The translations under genes and the position numbers were made by a program. DNA of 64,000 bases from Sequoia sempervirens (lineage: Eukaryota > Streptophyta > Pinopsida > Cupressales > Cupressaceae): positions 146,877-210,876 of the forward strand of contig VDFB02139423.1 in NCBI GenBank assembly GCA_007258455.2, in the 5' to 3' direction. Positions within the stretch are counted from its first letter, which is position 1; the number at the start of each line of letters is the position of its first letter. This document shows positions 34,751-46,010 of the stretch, piece by piece. Below the pieces are notes generated by a model. That model made no database searches. It was not told the DNA's origin and saw nothing but the letters and a program-made list of their open reading frames with translations.

Positions 34751-35510
34751 GAGAGACTTAAGGGGATGCAAGTGGATGGATTAAGGGTAGATATACGAGG
34801 ATATGGATTAAGGGGTCCTAAGAGGATGACTTAAGGGGTGTTGAGAGATTGACTTAAGGGGATGCAAGTGGATAGATTAAGGGTAGATATATGAGGATAT
34901 GGATTAAGGGGTCCTAAGAGGATGGCTTAAGGGGTGTTGAGAGAGTGACTTAAGGGGATGCAAGTGGAAGGATTAAGGGTAGATATATGAGGATATGGAT
35001 TAAGGGGTCCTAAGAGGATAGCTTAAGGGGCGTTGAGAGAGTGACTTAAGGGGGTGCAAGTGGATGGATTAAGGGTAGATATACGAGGATATGGATTAAG
35101 GGGTCCTAAGAGGATAGCTTAAGGGGTGTTGAGAGAGTGACTTAAGGGGATGCAAGTGGATGGATTAAGGGTATATATATGAGGATATGGATTAAGGTGT
35201 CCTAAGATGATGGCTTAAGGGGTGTTGAGAGAGTGACTTAAGGGGATACAAGTGGATGGATTAAGGGTAGCTATACGAGGATATGGATTAGGGGGCCCTA
35301 AGAGGATGGCTTAAGGGGAGTTGATATAATGACTTAAGGGGATGCAAGTGGATGGATTAAGAGTAGATATACGAGTATATGGATTAAGGGGTCCTAATAG
35401 AATGGCTTTAGGGGAATTAATAGAGAGACTTAAGGGGATGCAAGAGGATGGATTAATGGTACATAAGAGGATGACTTGAGGGGTTTTAAGATAATGGATT
35501 AAGGGTATAT
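34751..35510 (+). repeat. 96-bp satellite array, eight phases without indels
   Basis: GACTTAAGGG recurs at 34755, 34851, 34947, 35043, 35139, 35235, 35331 and 35427, always exactly 96 apart. Each unit also holds GGATTAAGGGTAGATATA, GAGGATATGGATTAAG and GTCCTAAGAGGAT. 96 is twice the 48-bp unit next to it, so this may be a higher-order form of it. Confidence 0.95.
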
Positions 35511-35788
35511 GAAATCAATTATAAATTTTTTATAAAATGACAAAAAATAAATAAATTTAGTTTTATATTTATACTATCAATTAAATGTATCTAGAACTAT
35601 ATATAGTTACCTGTCTCTAGATTCAAATTCCATTGTAATATATGTGCATCTCCTCTCTTTTTTGTAAAGCATCTAATTTTGGGAGACCTAAAACAAAAAA
35701 TGATATAAAACTTTAATTAGGAAATGACTAAAGACAAATATATATATCAATTAAATATATATACAACTATATACTTACCAATATTTAT
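35511..35788. other. Spacer between satellite and B2
   Basis: AT-rich, with one loosely duplicated stretch (AAATGACAAAAAATAAATA near 35536 and AAATGACTAAAGACAAATA near 35723, each followed by TATCAATTAAAT and later ACTATATA...TTACC). The second duplicate ends at the B2 stop codon region. Confidence 0.4.
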
Positions 35789-38700
35789 TTACTCCATTGT
35801 ACCATCTGCATCCTCTCTTTTTTGTGATGCATCTATGATTATCTCATGATCATCCATTGAAAGTTTCCATAAAACTTTATTAGTAGGCCTCCCTTGATAT
35901 CTAACTAGTTTTATATTGGTTTCCAAAATCAAATGTGAATAATGTATAATCTTCTTGTGTCTTTCATAATCTTCAAATGCAGGCAAGCCATTCTTTCTCA
36001 TCAAATATTTTTGAATCCAGGTGCCAATAACAACCACTGAACTAGTTGGAAACTCAAAGTTGTCATCATCCACTCTAGGATGTACCAACTTATGTTTTCT
36101 CTCAACACATCTAGCCAGCCAGTACTTTGTCTCCTCTTCATTCCCCTCGGGTGCAACAACAACATACACATGTCCTGCAAAAATAAATAAAAAATTCAAT
36201 AAAGAGTGACTTATATTTAATTCACATATAAACATGCATACATATAAAATTCAACTCAATAAATAATGTACCTTCTTGTACAAGATCCGAGACACGATCA
36301 TAATCATCTGATGCAAACACTTGATTATCTTCAATTGTCGTTCCATGTTGAACATGTGTCGATGTAGGTGTTAAGGCTCTTTTTTTCCATTGTTCGACCC
36401 GTTCTGTATTTTCACATGCCTCCCAATCACCTGCAATACAAAATTGAAAAAAGCATGCCAAATCCCTTGTCCATATTGTCCATGCGTTTGCATTCAAACT
36501 CTTAAACGAATGACATTTTGTAGATCCATTAATTGTTTCACACTCTTGTCGAGAAAAAATATCATTTTCTTCAACTAACCAAAAGAAGCATCAAATTATT
36601 GAGCTCTCACTTGTTCTTGTAGATAATTTGGTATTGCACCAATCTACAATTGCACGTGCATCTCTAAATTTTTCAACATCCTCAAATTTTAGTTGCTCTC
36701 TAGCAAGATCTCTTTTCACACATGCACCTACTCCATCATGTTCTCCCTTACCATGACTAGCTTCAAAAATACTCCATATGTGTTGGATATTATTTTCCTT
36801 ATGAAATCTACATAACCAATAAAACATTCTAGCATTTTTGAATTGACTCGTGCAATTATTTGACCATATGAGATGTTCTAGCATTTGAATTCCTCTCTCT
36901 TTTAAATTTTTATAAAATATATCAAAACAATATTGAACAAACTCAGATGAATGTAATCGATTATCACTTACATAAAAATGGTACTCTCTCAAAAAAATTC
37001 TATTATCTTATGTACTATCATATGTCTGCATGTCTATAAACAATGTGAAAAAATATAGCTACTTGCACTGAATTATAATACTGTGATTGAATTTCTTCTT
37101 GTGGAGCAAGACTATAATTTTTCAGCAAAATCAACAACTAACAATATAGTTCCAATTGGGAATGTGTTTTTACATAAAAAAGTTGATTATCAAGCTAATG
37201 AGCATACTAAGAGTGTTGAACATATTTAGGTACAATCTTATATTTAAATTCATTAATAAATTCATGCACACTAAATTTTTCCATAATTAGCTCACAATGT
37301 TTTCTAGTTTTTCCATCTTTTAAAGAATACTCAACATTTTTAAATTTTTTTACATCCACTAATTGTTGTCCAAATTCCTCTAAACTATTTTCATGCATAC
37401 ATTCTCCTAATAATGAAAAGTTACCACATCTATCACATTCTCCAGAAATACATGCTTTTAAATAAAATAAGTTTCCATTAGAGGGTTCACAAAACAAACC
37501 TGTTAAATTTTTTTTGGTTCTTTCAGGTGGCATATTAATACCACAAATGTCCTGCATAATTTGGTTCGCATGCAAAGTGCATCGTATATATCAAAAACTA
37601 TCATAATAATAACAAAATTGTACATGAGTCTTACAACAACAAGAGATTCATTGCTTATTAATTCTAACATACCAAGGTTTACACTTTTCAAATGATCTTT
37701 GACATATGTTAATATTCAATGGTAAGATTGAAACATCTAAATTTTTTTTATATAATTCAGTTTGAATTATATCTAAGAGATCTGCTTTGGATGAGGTTCA
37801 TGAATTTTGGAACCCACTCTTAATTTTAAGATATCTCTAATGTTAGGTGATACTCTTGTATTATCATGCCAAAATTTATAGATTAAAGATTTAATTTCAT
37901 TAGTTAATTTCATGTCTGATATTGGGAGTCTACCACTAAAAATCCAACATTGATTAATTGGATCCTTTTCAATACTTTCTCTTCTTTTAGCAGCTCTTAT
38001 CAAAGTTCTAGGATTTACTTTTATACATTTACTAATCTTACTTAACATTCTTTTATTTGAAGCTTCTTTATCAACTAGGGCAGTTGTTATTGCATGATGA
38101 GCCACATTCTTATCTTTCAATCAACTTTTTTTACCTATAAAATCAATAGCATTAGCAACACTAGATATGACTTGTTCAATTGAATCATCTTTCTTTTTTG
38201 GTTTTACAAAAACACCTAATTTTTTCATCACTATTCTCATTTTCGACATTATCATCAATTGCACCATGAGTAGACATTGGAATCCTAATTTCTTTCTATA
38301 ATTTTTTTTTTTTATATTCTATTTCCATAAGTTCTAATTTGTCTCCAAGAAACTTTACCACGAAGTTTATCTAGCACATCTCTTTCAATTGTAAAAAAAA
38401 CATTTTCATGTTCATCCATACAAGGGGTTTCATTTTCATTCACACAAGGGGTTTCATTTTCATTTTAAAATGTAAAAGGGATTTCATTCACATTTTCATC
38501 AATATGAGGGATTTCATTCTCATTTGCATTCTCATAAGATATAATTTCATCATTTTTTGTTTGTTTTTGCATCGTTTCAACCCTACAATTATTGATATCA
38601 TCAGTGGTGTATCTAGCTTCATCTAAACAAGCAATATCAATATTATCAAAACTTGGGTTTGAACACATACCTAGATAGATTGTATGAATAGGTGCATTTT

Positions 38701-39052
38701 CCATATCATTGGGAGGTGGATTTGAAGACATATTCGAAGTTGTTTGCATAGGTACTATTTCCATATCAGTTAAAGTTGAAGTTGAAGGCATAGTTGGGTT
38801 TGTCTCCGTAATTGCATTTTCTTCCACATTCACCATCTCCACATTTGCATCATCTATATTCATTTCATCATTCATGGCTTCCTCTTTAAAATTCTTGGAA
38901 CTAGATTCTTGCAAATTTTTCATTTGACGAATCCTTTCTCTTCTATCCCTTTGTCTTTTTGCCTCCATATCTCTATTTGCTTGAATTTTTTCGGGTGTCA
39001 TTAACTTTCTACATTTTTTTCTTTGTCTTTGCTTATCACCCATGGTTACCAA
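35789..39052 (-). pseudogene. B2: decayed transposase-like gene (DFAENY / QFKN / HGKGEHDG family)
   Basis: Read on the minus strand: a basic start (39052-38465; RQRQRKK, MEAKRQRDRRERIRQM) with an acidic, Asn/Met-rich stretch; a region with KCIKVNPRTLIRAAKRRE (38120-37773); a Cys-containing segment (37575-37207; CISGECDRCG, LGECMHE); then a likely DDE-type core: DFAE/ENYSLAPQEEIQSQYYNS (about 37130-37080, with a frame change inside), WSNNCTSQFKN (36860) and FEASHGKGEHDGVGACVKR (36755-36720). An intron at 36271-36175 (donor AAG|GTACAT, acceptor TTTGCAG) leads to the last exon (GHVYVVVAPEGNEEE ... DADGTME), ending at 35789. The order resembles uncharacterised transposase-like proteins I recall from several eukaryotes; I cannot name the superfamily. 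Stops and frame changes occur near 36590, 37000-37200, 37580-37770 and 38130-38460. The usual Asp of the second motif is Asn here. Confidence 0.7.
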
Positions 39053-40449
39053 ACCCTCTTTGATGACAAAAAGAATGATTCAAGCAACCTATTTTCAAAT
39101 TGCTATCTCCTTCAAATAATCAAATAAAATTATGTAGTATGAAGATCCTTTTTTCTATAAACTTTGAAGTACAAAAACATCATGAATACATCCAAAAATT
39201 CTCTTTTTCCAAATATTCTTGTAAAAAGTTCTTGTACTTGATTCTACTTTAGAAAATTCAACCCGCACTTTGTCTCTTCCAACAATTTGAATAGAATGTG
39301 CCTTGCACAAGACAAATTTACAATAAAAAACATAGAAAATGGCGCTTTTAGACCGTACTGCAGAAAAGGAATGTTGCAGAAAAAATGTGTTTTATCAGTA
39401 TTTTCTAAATTAGGAAAAAATGACTGTATAAAAAATGCGTACGCATTATGAAACACATGCACGTTTTGTTTTAGGAATGTGTACTTGTTATATAACACAT
39501 ACACGTTACCTTTACCCAACGGGTAAATAGATAACACGTATGCGTTATGAAATGCGTACATATTTCATTTAAATAACACGTACATGATATTTAAAAATGA
39601 ATTCCCAACCCAAATGCAGCCTTGGTTTTAGGCTTGGGAAAGGCTTGACAATCCGAGCCTTAGCCTTTGACCTGCAACTAAAAAACAAAGCAGATTGAAG
39701 AAGAATGTCCAACTTTGGCAATATGGTTGATGGACTTTTTTTCTGAATCAATCTATAAAATTAAAACCCATTAGAGAACACGATGTCTACTTTCCAAATA
39801 CATAATTTTTATTAAGATTGGATTATGTTTTCCATTTTTTAATTAATTTCTAAGCAAACTAGTCCTTAAACTTGAAATATCAATTTTTTTTTGGTTAAGT
39901 TTCTTGTAAAAAAAATTATATGGCATTAAACTTCAGATAATTCTCTACACATTGAAAAAAAAAAATATTAAAAAAATGTTTAGTTTAACTCCAATTATGC
40001 TGTTTGTACATGTTGATTTTTAAAAACAATAATTAAGGCCAACAAAAATTCAATAAAAAAAAAATTCAACAAAAAAATACAAAAAAAAATTCACATCAGT
40101 CTTCATGTTGTTAGCTCTCTTTTCCCAAAATGAATTAGAAAAATAATTTTATTTGAGTCAAAAAGTGGTGTCCGTACATGTGCTTGGTATGGTAAAAAAA
40201 AGGGACTTTTAAAAAGTGGTTTTTATAGATCCCTATCAAAATTTAATTTATATAATTTGGGTATTTGAATAATTTACATATTTGGAAACTAGATTCAAAA
40301 TGATAAATTTAATATTATTGACATTTTTTAAGATTCATTGTGTAAGTGCCTCAAATTTTTAGTTCAAGTGTGATATTTTTTGAAAAATAGCAAAAACACT
40401 TCCACTTTTTGAGCTTTTTGTGTACCCAACTTCTTGCATCAACCCAACA
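39053..40449. other. 5' flank of B2; no gene seen
   Basis: 39240-39420 carries a short minus frame without recognisable domain. 39750-40350 is A/T-homopolymer-rich. A cluster of palindromic motifs (39430-39600) is listed separately. Confidence 0.5.
39430..39600. repeat. Cluster of ACACGTA / GCGTTATG motifs upstream of B2
   Basis: Contains ATGCGTACGCATTATG, CACATGCACGTT, TATAACACATACACGTT, AACACGTATGCGTTATG and AACACGTACATG within 170 bases. Many are partly self-complementary. A similar cluster lies upstream of A1 at 1292-1382. Confidence 0.55.
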
Positions 40450-40725
40450 AACTATGGATGCTTGGAAAAAATCTATCAAATCATAATAGTAAGCAATAAC
40501 ATAGACAAGGCAGTTAGTAGTTTGAAAAAATTCCTTGAAGAAATGCGGTCTCATGGTGATGGAATGCATCACCATGAGACCACATTTCTTTGAGTCATTT
40601 CTTCAAATAGCTCACCACCTTTTCTATGATACCACATTTTCCATACATGTGTACCAAAGTATTTTATCAAACTACTAACTTCCTTGCTGCTATGGCTAAA
40701 ACCCTAAAATAGGTTCTTTTCAACA
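40450..40725 (+). repeat. Foldback repeat, copy 2
   Basis: Hairpin core 40499-40630: left arm with ACATAGACAAGG, AGTTTGAAAAAATTCC and AAATGCGGTCTCATGGTGATG; right arm CATCACCATGAGACCACATTT, CTTTGAG, TCTTCAAATAG and CCTTTTCTATGAT. The inner 20-odd base pairs are nearly perfect. Adjacent to copy 3 in direct orientation. Confidence 0.85.
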
Positions 40726-41035
40726 AATTGTGGATGCTTGGAAAAATTTCTATCAAAACATAATAGTAAGCAATAATACCATAGAGGAGGCAATGAACTG
40801 TCTAAAAAAATTCCTGAAAGAAATGCGGTCTTATGGTGATGGAATGCCATGACATGCATTTGTTTGTAATGACATTCCATCACCATGAGACCCCATTTCT
40901 TTGAGGCATTTTTTCAAACAATTCACTGCCTTCTCTATGCCACTACAACTATCGTACATGTCTACAAAAGAATTTTATCAAATGGTTCACCAATTTGCTG
41001 CTATGGGTAAGAGCCTAAAAAAATGTGCTTTCAAA
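40726..41035 (+). repeat. Foldback repeat, copy 3
   Basis: Hairpin core about 40778-40942, with a longer loop that contains a nested inverted repeat (GGAATGCCATGACATGCATT / AATGACATTCC). Shares the outer flanks GGATGCTTGGAAAAA and ATTTTATCAAA...CTGCTATGG with copies 1 and 2. Confidence 0.85.
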
Positions 41036-41189
41036 CAAGATATGAATAAGGAAAATAGTAAGCATGATAGTTAGAAATATATAGTTTAATAAGTACTCAA
41101 AATTTTGTTCCTTATCTCATACAATATAAGTCATGACGTGGATCGCTATTGTAGTTTTTGTGATTGAATAATTTGTTGTTTTATTTCAG

Positions 41190-41462
41190 ATGTTGCAAGC
41201 AGAAACACCTCCAAATGTGATGAGGGCAATGGAGATCGGTGTTTCATCTACTATAGAATCCTTGATGGTTCTAAAAGGCGAGGTATAAGGAAAATTACTA
41301 AATTTCAATTTACATTCGTTGTTATAGATGTTAGTTAGTGAAAAAGCAAACCATTATTGATTCGTAGTTTAATTTCTGTTTGGATGGTTTAGACAGGACT
41401 TCAACATGCCTCAACATGGGTGTGTGAATATTTCCCTCATGGAGAGTGATCATTAGATGACG
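41190..41462 (+). pseudogene. A3: exon remnants resembling the 3' end of gene family A
   Basis: Two exon-like stretches with splice borders: 41190-41282 (93 nt, in phase; TTTCAG|ATGTTG ... GGCGAG|GTATAAGG; MLQAETPPNVMRAMEIG) and about 41397-41462 (66 nt; GACAG| ... GACG|GTAAGTG). Lengths divisible by three and Met-containing starts are like the small exons of A2 and A1. A basic Arg/Asn/Ser-rich stretch near 41570-41630 could be a terminal exon. No sequence identity strong enough to prove membership. The conserved A domain is absent. Confidence 0.35.
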
Positions 41463-41659
41463 GTAAGTGATTATTTTGTCAAATATATCAATTTTTTATA
41501 ATTTAATTTCTATATATTAATGTCTTCGCTTCTTATTGTAACAAATAAAACTTCACCAAGAACTAAACAATAGGAGGAGCAATAGGAGCACTCCTCGAGC
41601 ACAACATAAATGAGTGACAGACGTATTGCTATTCGATCGACAAGCAAAGGGAAATAATT

Positions 41660-43480
41660 TATTTTGAGATCATGGAGAGTAATAACTTTTGATTCGAGAG
41701 CCCTTTGTTGTATGCCTACATGGAAATTTTGTACATATTTTGTATTGGATATATTTGACATTGTATGCCTATATGGCATTCTTGTAAGCCTATATGGCTA
41801 CTTTGTACCTATATTTCATATTTATATTGACATATTTTGATGTATGCCTACATGGCTATTTGGTTAATACAGATATTTTTTATCGATGGTGTCCATATTT
41901 GCATTATAAATTCATGGTTCAATAGATATGAGTTATGTGTATTCAAGTGTATACTTTAAAACTTACATGTATACTTTGTGACTTACGTGTGTTCCAATGT
42001 ATACTTTGCGACTTACGTATTTTCATGCGTATACCTTGTATTCATGCATATACTTTGTATTAGTTTGTATATACTGTGTATTTGTTTGTATACTTCAAGG
42101 CTTACGTGTTTTTGAGTACTTGTGCTTCCCTTATTCACATGTACATCCTTGACTTATTCACATGTATACTTATTAATTGGCTAGCCTTAGCATTGATCAT
42201 TGTTGTCCTTTATGGTTTGTCTTGAATATTAATTGATTGATGCTAAACAACTTTATCTAAAAGCAAAAAACATGTTTTCAATTGGTATTCCATGAAATGA
42301 TTCATACAAAAGATTCCAATATATTTAATCCTTTGATTAGAACAACTCAATTAAGCAAATGATACATAATCTTCACAATACTTGCAAAACATAATATTCA
42401 GAGTAGATGAAGTAGTTAATTTCTTGACACATTATCATACAAACATTTATCTTGAATAGTCTTTAAACATTTTCACAACATAATCTTGATGGTGTAAAAT
42501 GAATTGTTATGTTCTTGATCCGTCACCATATAAACATGTTGAAAGATTTATGTCAACTTTTTGCAATATTATTTCTTGTATAGGAAATAGACTCGAGAGA
42601 AAGCAAGTTATAATTCATAATACAAATAAGAAATGAACTCAACGCTATCCTAGACCCCCAAATAGGTTTATTTAACAAAGCAAAACCCTCTCAAACTCTT
42701 CCAATTGCAAAACACCATTGGGCAGCATTTACTAGTTTACAAATCCACAAAATCCATAATTTTTAGGGCGTGATTGGCCCTCTAACCCCACTATCCTCTA
42801 AACCCTCACTTTTCTCAAATTTCACTAGGGTTTATTGAAAACCCCATATCTAGACCTCATACAACCTCAAAACCTCTTCTAACACTCTTCATTCTTCCTG
42901 CACAAACTTAATTGACCACCAAATTATGTTTCCCCTTGACTTTACCCACTTTTACTCCCTCAAACCTCTCTTTTTCATTCAAAACCCCTCTTTTCCCAAC
43001 TAGGGCATCATTCCATGACATACTTTTGACCTCCCTTGTCCTTGCAGACCTTTTGAACACATCAAACTTCACAACCTCACCCTATTTCCAACCTATTCTA
43101 ACTTATTCTCAAACAATTTTTTCTTTTCACTTCGTCTAGCCTTGCTTTTAAGGCCTAAATTCTAAATTTTAAACAGAGGCAACATTATTAATCTCTTCCA
43201 ATGCCTTTACCAATTCTATTTTCTTATTCCTACTCCCTATCGTACTTACATAATTGACTCAAATGACCCCACACTAACTCAAAACTAAAAGCAAGATTAC
43301 AAAATGGCCTATCATGGTCTTATTTGACATTATCATGACTAAAACTACTAAACTAGACTTTTTTGATCAAATGGAGGAACAAGGTGCTCTGCACAAATGA
43401 TCATACACTTTTTGTGTGGAAAACTTAGACTTCTCAACCGTCGTGTGTACGTTTATCTTTTCAATTGTTTTGCATGCCAT
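41660..43480. repeat. Degenerate short repeats and anonymous sequence
   Basis: 41700-41870 repeats TGTATGCCTA(C/T)ATGGC. 41935-42130 repeats GTATACTTTG and GACTTACGTGT roughly every 30 bases. 42200-43480 shows no repeat and no recognisable gene; a short frame at 42912-43139 is Phe/Pro/Thr-rich and not convincing. Confidence 0.6.
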
Positions 43481-43481
43481 C

Positions 43482-46010
43482 ATAAGGGATCAAGCCAGTT
43501 GAATGTAGCTCAGAGAAATTGCGTGTGTTTGGGTGCGAAAGAGAACCATGCATAGCATAAAAATACCTATTGGGACATGTTGGAGTAGTTTGTTTGGTCA
43601 CACGAATTACAAAATGAAAGTTGCACCACTTTGCACCTTTACACTGCTTGCATTTGACACTTTTTTCATCAAGTGAAAACTGGACAACATAGGAAAACAA
43701 CTCTGAGATAACAAAAATTGAGAGAGGTTATTGTAGAGGGGCCCAACATGATCCCATAGGCTCAGATGGAGAGTTCGTAAGCATCATGGTTTCCAAGTAA
43801 TAGCTTGTCAAAGATTGCTTCACTTTTGCACTTTGGACCCTTAAGGGATCAAGGCAGTTGAACGTAGCTTGGAGCGATTTCGCATGGTTCGGTGTGAAAG
43901 ATGACCATTCATAGCATAAATGTACCTATTTGGATGCGTTCGAACAATCAGTTTGGTCACACGAATTGCAGAACGAAAGTTGCACCACTTTGCAACTTTC
44001 AACTACTTGCATTTGACAACTTTTTCCCCAAGTGAAAATTCACCACCATTGGAAAATGCCTTCAAGATAGTAAAAACTGAGAGAGATTATTGTAGAGGGG
44101 TCCAACGTGATCCTATAGGATTAGACGAGAAGTTTCTAAGCATCACGGTATCCAAGTAACAACATGCTGATGTTTGCAACCATTTTACAATTTGGACTCT
44201 TAAGGGATCGATTTGGTTAAACGTACCTCAGAGCGATTCTGCATGTTTGGGTGTGAAAGAGGACCATGCCTAATGTAAAAATACATATTCGGACATGTTC
44301 GAACAATCCGTTTGGTCACACAAGTTACAGAACGAAAGTTGCACCACTTTTCAACTTTGCACTGCTTGCATTTGACACTTTTTTCATCAATTGAAAATTC
44401 ACCAACATAGGAAAACCACTCCGAGATAACAAAAAATGAGAGAGGTTATTGTAGAGGGGCCCAACGTGATCCCATAGGATCAAAAAAGAAGTTTCTAAGC
44501 GTCATGGTATCCGAGTAACAACATGCTGAAGTTTGTAGCCATTTTGCACTTTAGACTCTTAAAGGATCGATCCGGTTGAACGTAGCTCAAAACGATTCCA
44601 CGTGTTTGGGTACGAAATATGACCATGCCTAGCATAAAAATACCTATTCAGATGTGTTGGAATAGTCCATTTGGTTACACGAGTTGCATAATGAAAGTTG
44701 CACCACTTTGCAACTTTCAACTACTTATATTTGACAACTTTTTTCCCAAGTGAAAATTTACCACCATGGGAAAATGCCTACGAGATAGCGAAAACTAAGA
44801 GAGGTTATTGTAGAGGGGCCCAATGAAATTCCATAGGATTAGACGAGAAGTTTCTAAGCATCACAGTATTTGAGTAACAACATGCTGAAGTTTGCACCAT
44901 TTTGCACTTTGGACTCTTAAGGGATAGATCTGATTGAACGTAGCTCGAAGCGATTCCATGTGTTTGAGTGTGAAAGAGGACCATGCCTAGCATAAACATA
45001 CCTATTCGGATGCGTTGGAATAACCCGTTTGGTCACACGAGTTGCAGAATGAAAGTTGCACCACTTTGCAACTTTCAACTACTTGCATTTGACAACTTTT
45101 TCCCCAAGTGAAAATCCGCCACCACGGGAAAACCACTCCGAGATAGAAAAAATAGAGAGAGATTTTTGTAGAGGGGCCCAACACAATCCCATTGGATCAG
45201 ATGAGAAGTTTCTAAGTGTCACAAAGATCCGAAAGTAATAGTAACGCTGAAGTTTGCACCATTTTGCACTTTGGATTCTTAAGGGATTGATCCGGTTGAA
45301 CGTAGCTCAGAGTGATTCCGTGTGTTTGGGTGCAAAAGATGACCATGCCTAATGTAAAAATACCTATTCAAACACGTTGGAACATTTTGTTTGGTCACAC
45401 GAGTTGCAGAACAAAAGTTGCACCACTTTGCAACTTTCAATTATTTGCATTTGACAACTTTTTCCTCAAGTGAAAATCCACCACCACGGGAAAATGCCTC
45501 TGAGATAGAAAAAATTGAGAGAGGTTTTTGTAGAGGGGCCCAACACCTTCCCATAGGATTAGATGAGAAGTTTCTATGAATCACAGTATCTGAGTAACAA
45601 CGTGATGAAGTTTGCAGTGATTTTGCACTTTGGACTCTTAAGGGATTGATCCGGTTGAACGTAGCTCAGAGCGATTCCGTTTGTTTGGGTGCGAAAGAGG
45701 ACCATACCTAGTGTAAAAATACCTATTCGGACACGTTGGAACATTTTGTTTGGTCACACAAATTGCAAAATGAAAGTTGCACCACTTTGCAACTTTTCAC
45801 TGCTTGCATTTGACACTTTTTCCATCAAATGAAAACTGGACACCAAGGGAAAACCACTCCGAGATAACAAAAAATGAGAGAGGTTATTGTAGAGGGGCCC
45901 AACATGATCTTGTAGGCTTAAATGAAGATTTTGTAAGTGCCACAGTTTCTGAGGAATAGCCCATCAAAGATTGTTTCCCTTTTTCACTTTGGACCCTTAA
46001 GGGATCGAGC
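43482..46010 (+). repeat. 359-bp satellite, seven units
   Basis: The marker (T/A)TAAGGGATC-like phrase starts at 43482, 43841, 44200, 44559, 44917, 45279, 45638 and 45997; spacing is 358-362. Each unit contains GAACGTAGCTC, TTTGGTCACAC, GAAAGTTGCACCACTTTGCA, CATTTGACA and TTGTAGAGGGGCCCAAC. The first and last units share a variant end (AATAGC...TCAAAGATTG), whereas the inner units have AACAACATGCTGAAGTTTGC. Many short frames on both strands (43461-45959) are repeat translations. Confidence 0.95.

Noticed and set aside
33800..35510. CRISPR-like array
   Set aside because: Units are contiguous tandem repeats without unique spacers, in a plant-type genome.
43461..45959. Several 60-80-codon frames such as the repeated HHFATFNYLHLTTFSP
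   Set aside because: They recur only because the 359-bp satellite recurs; strand and phase vary and none has a start context or domain.
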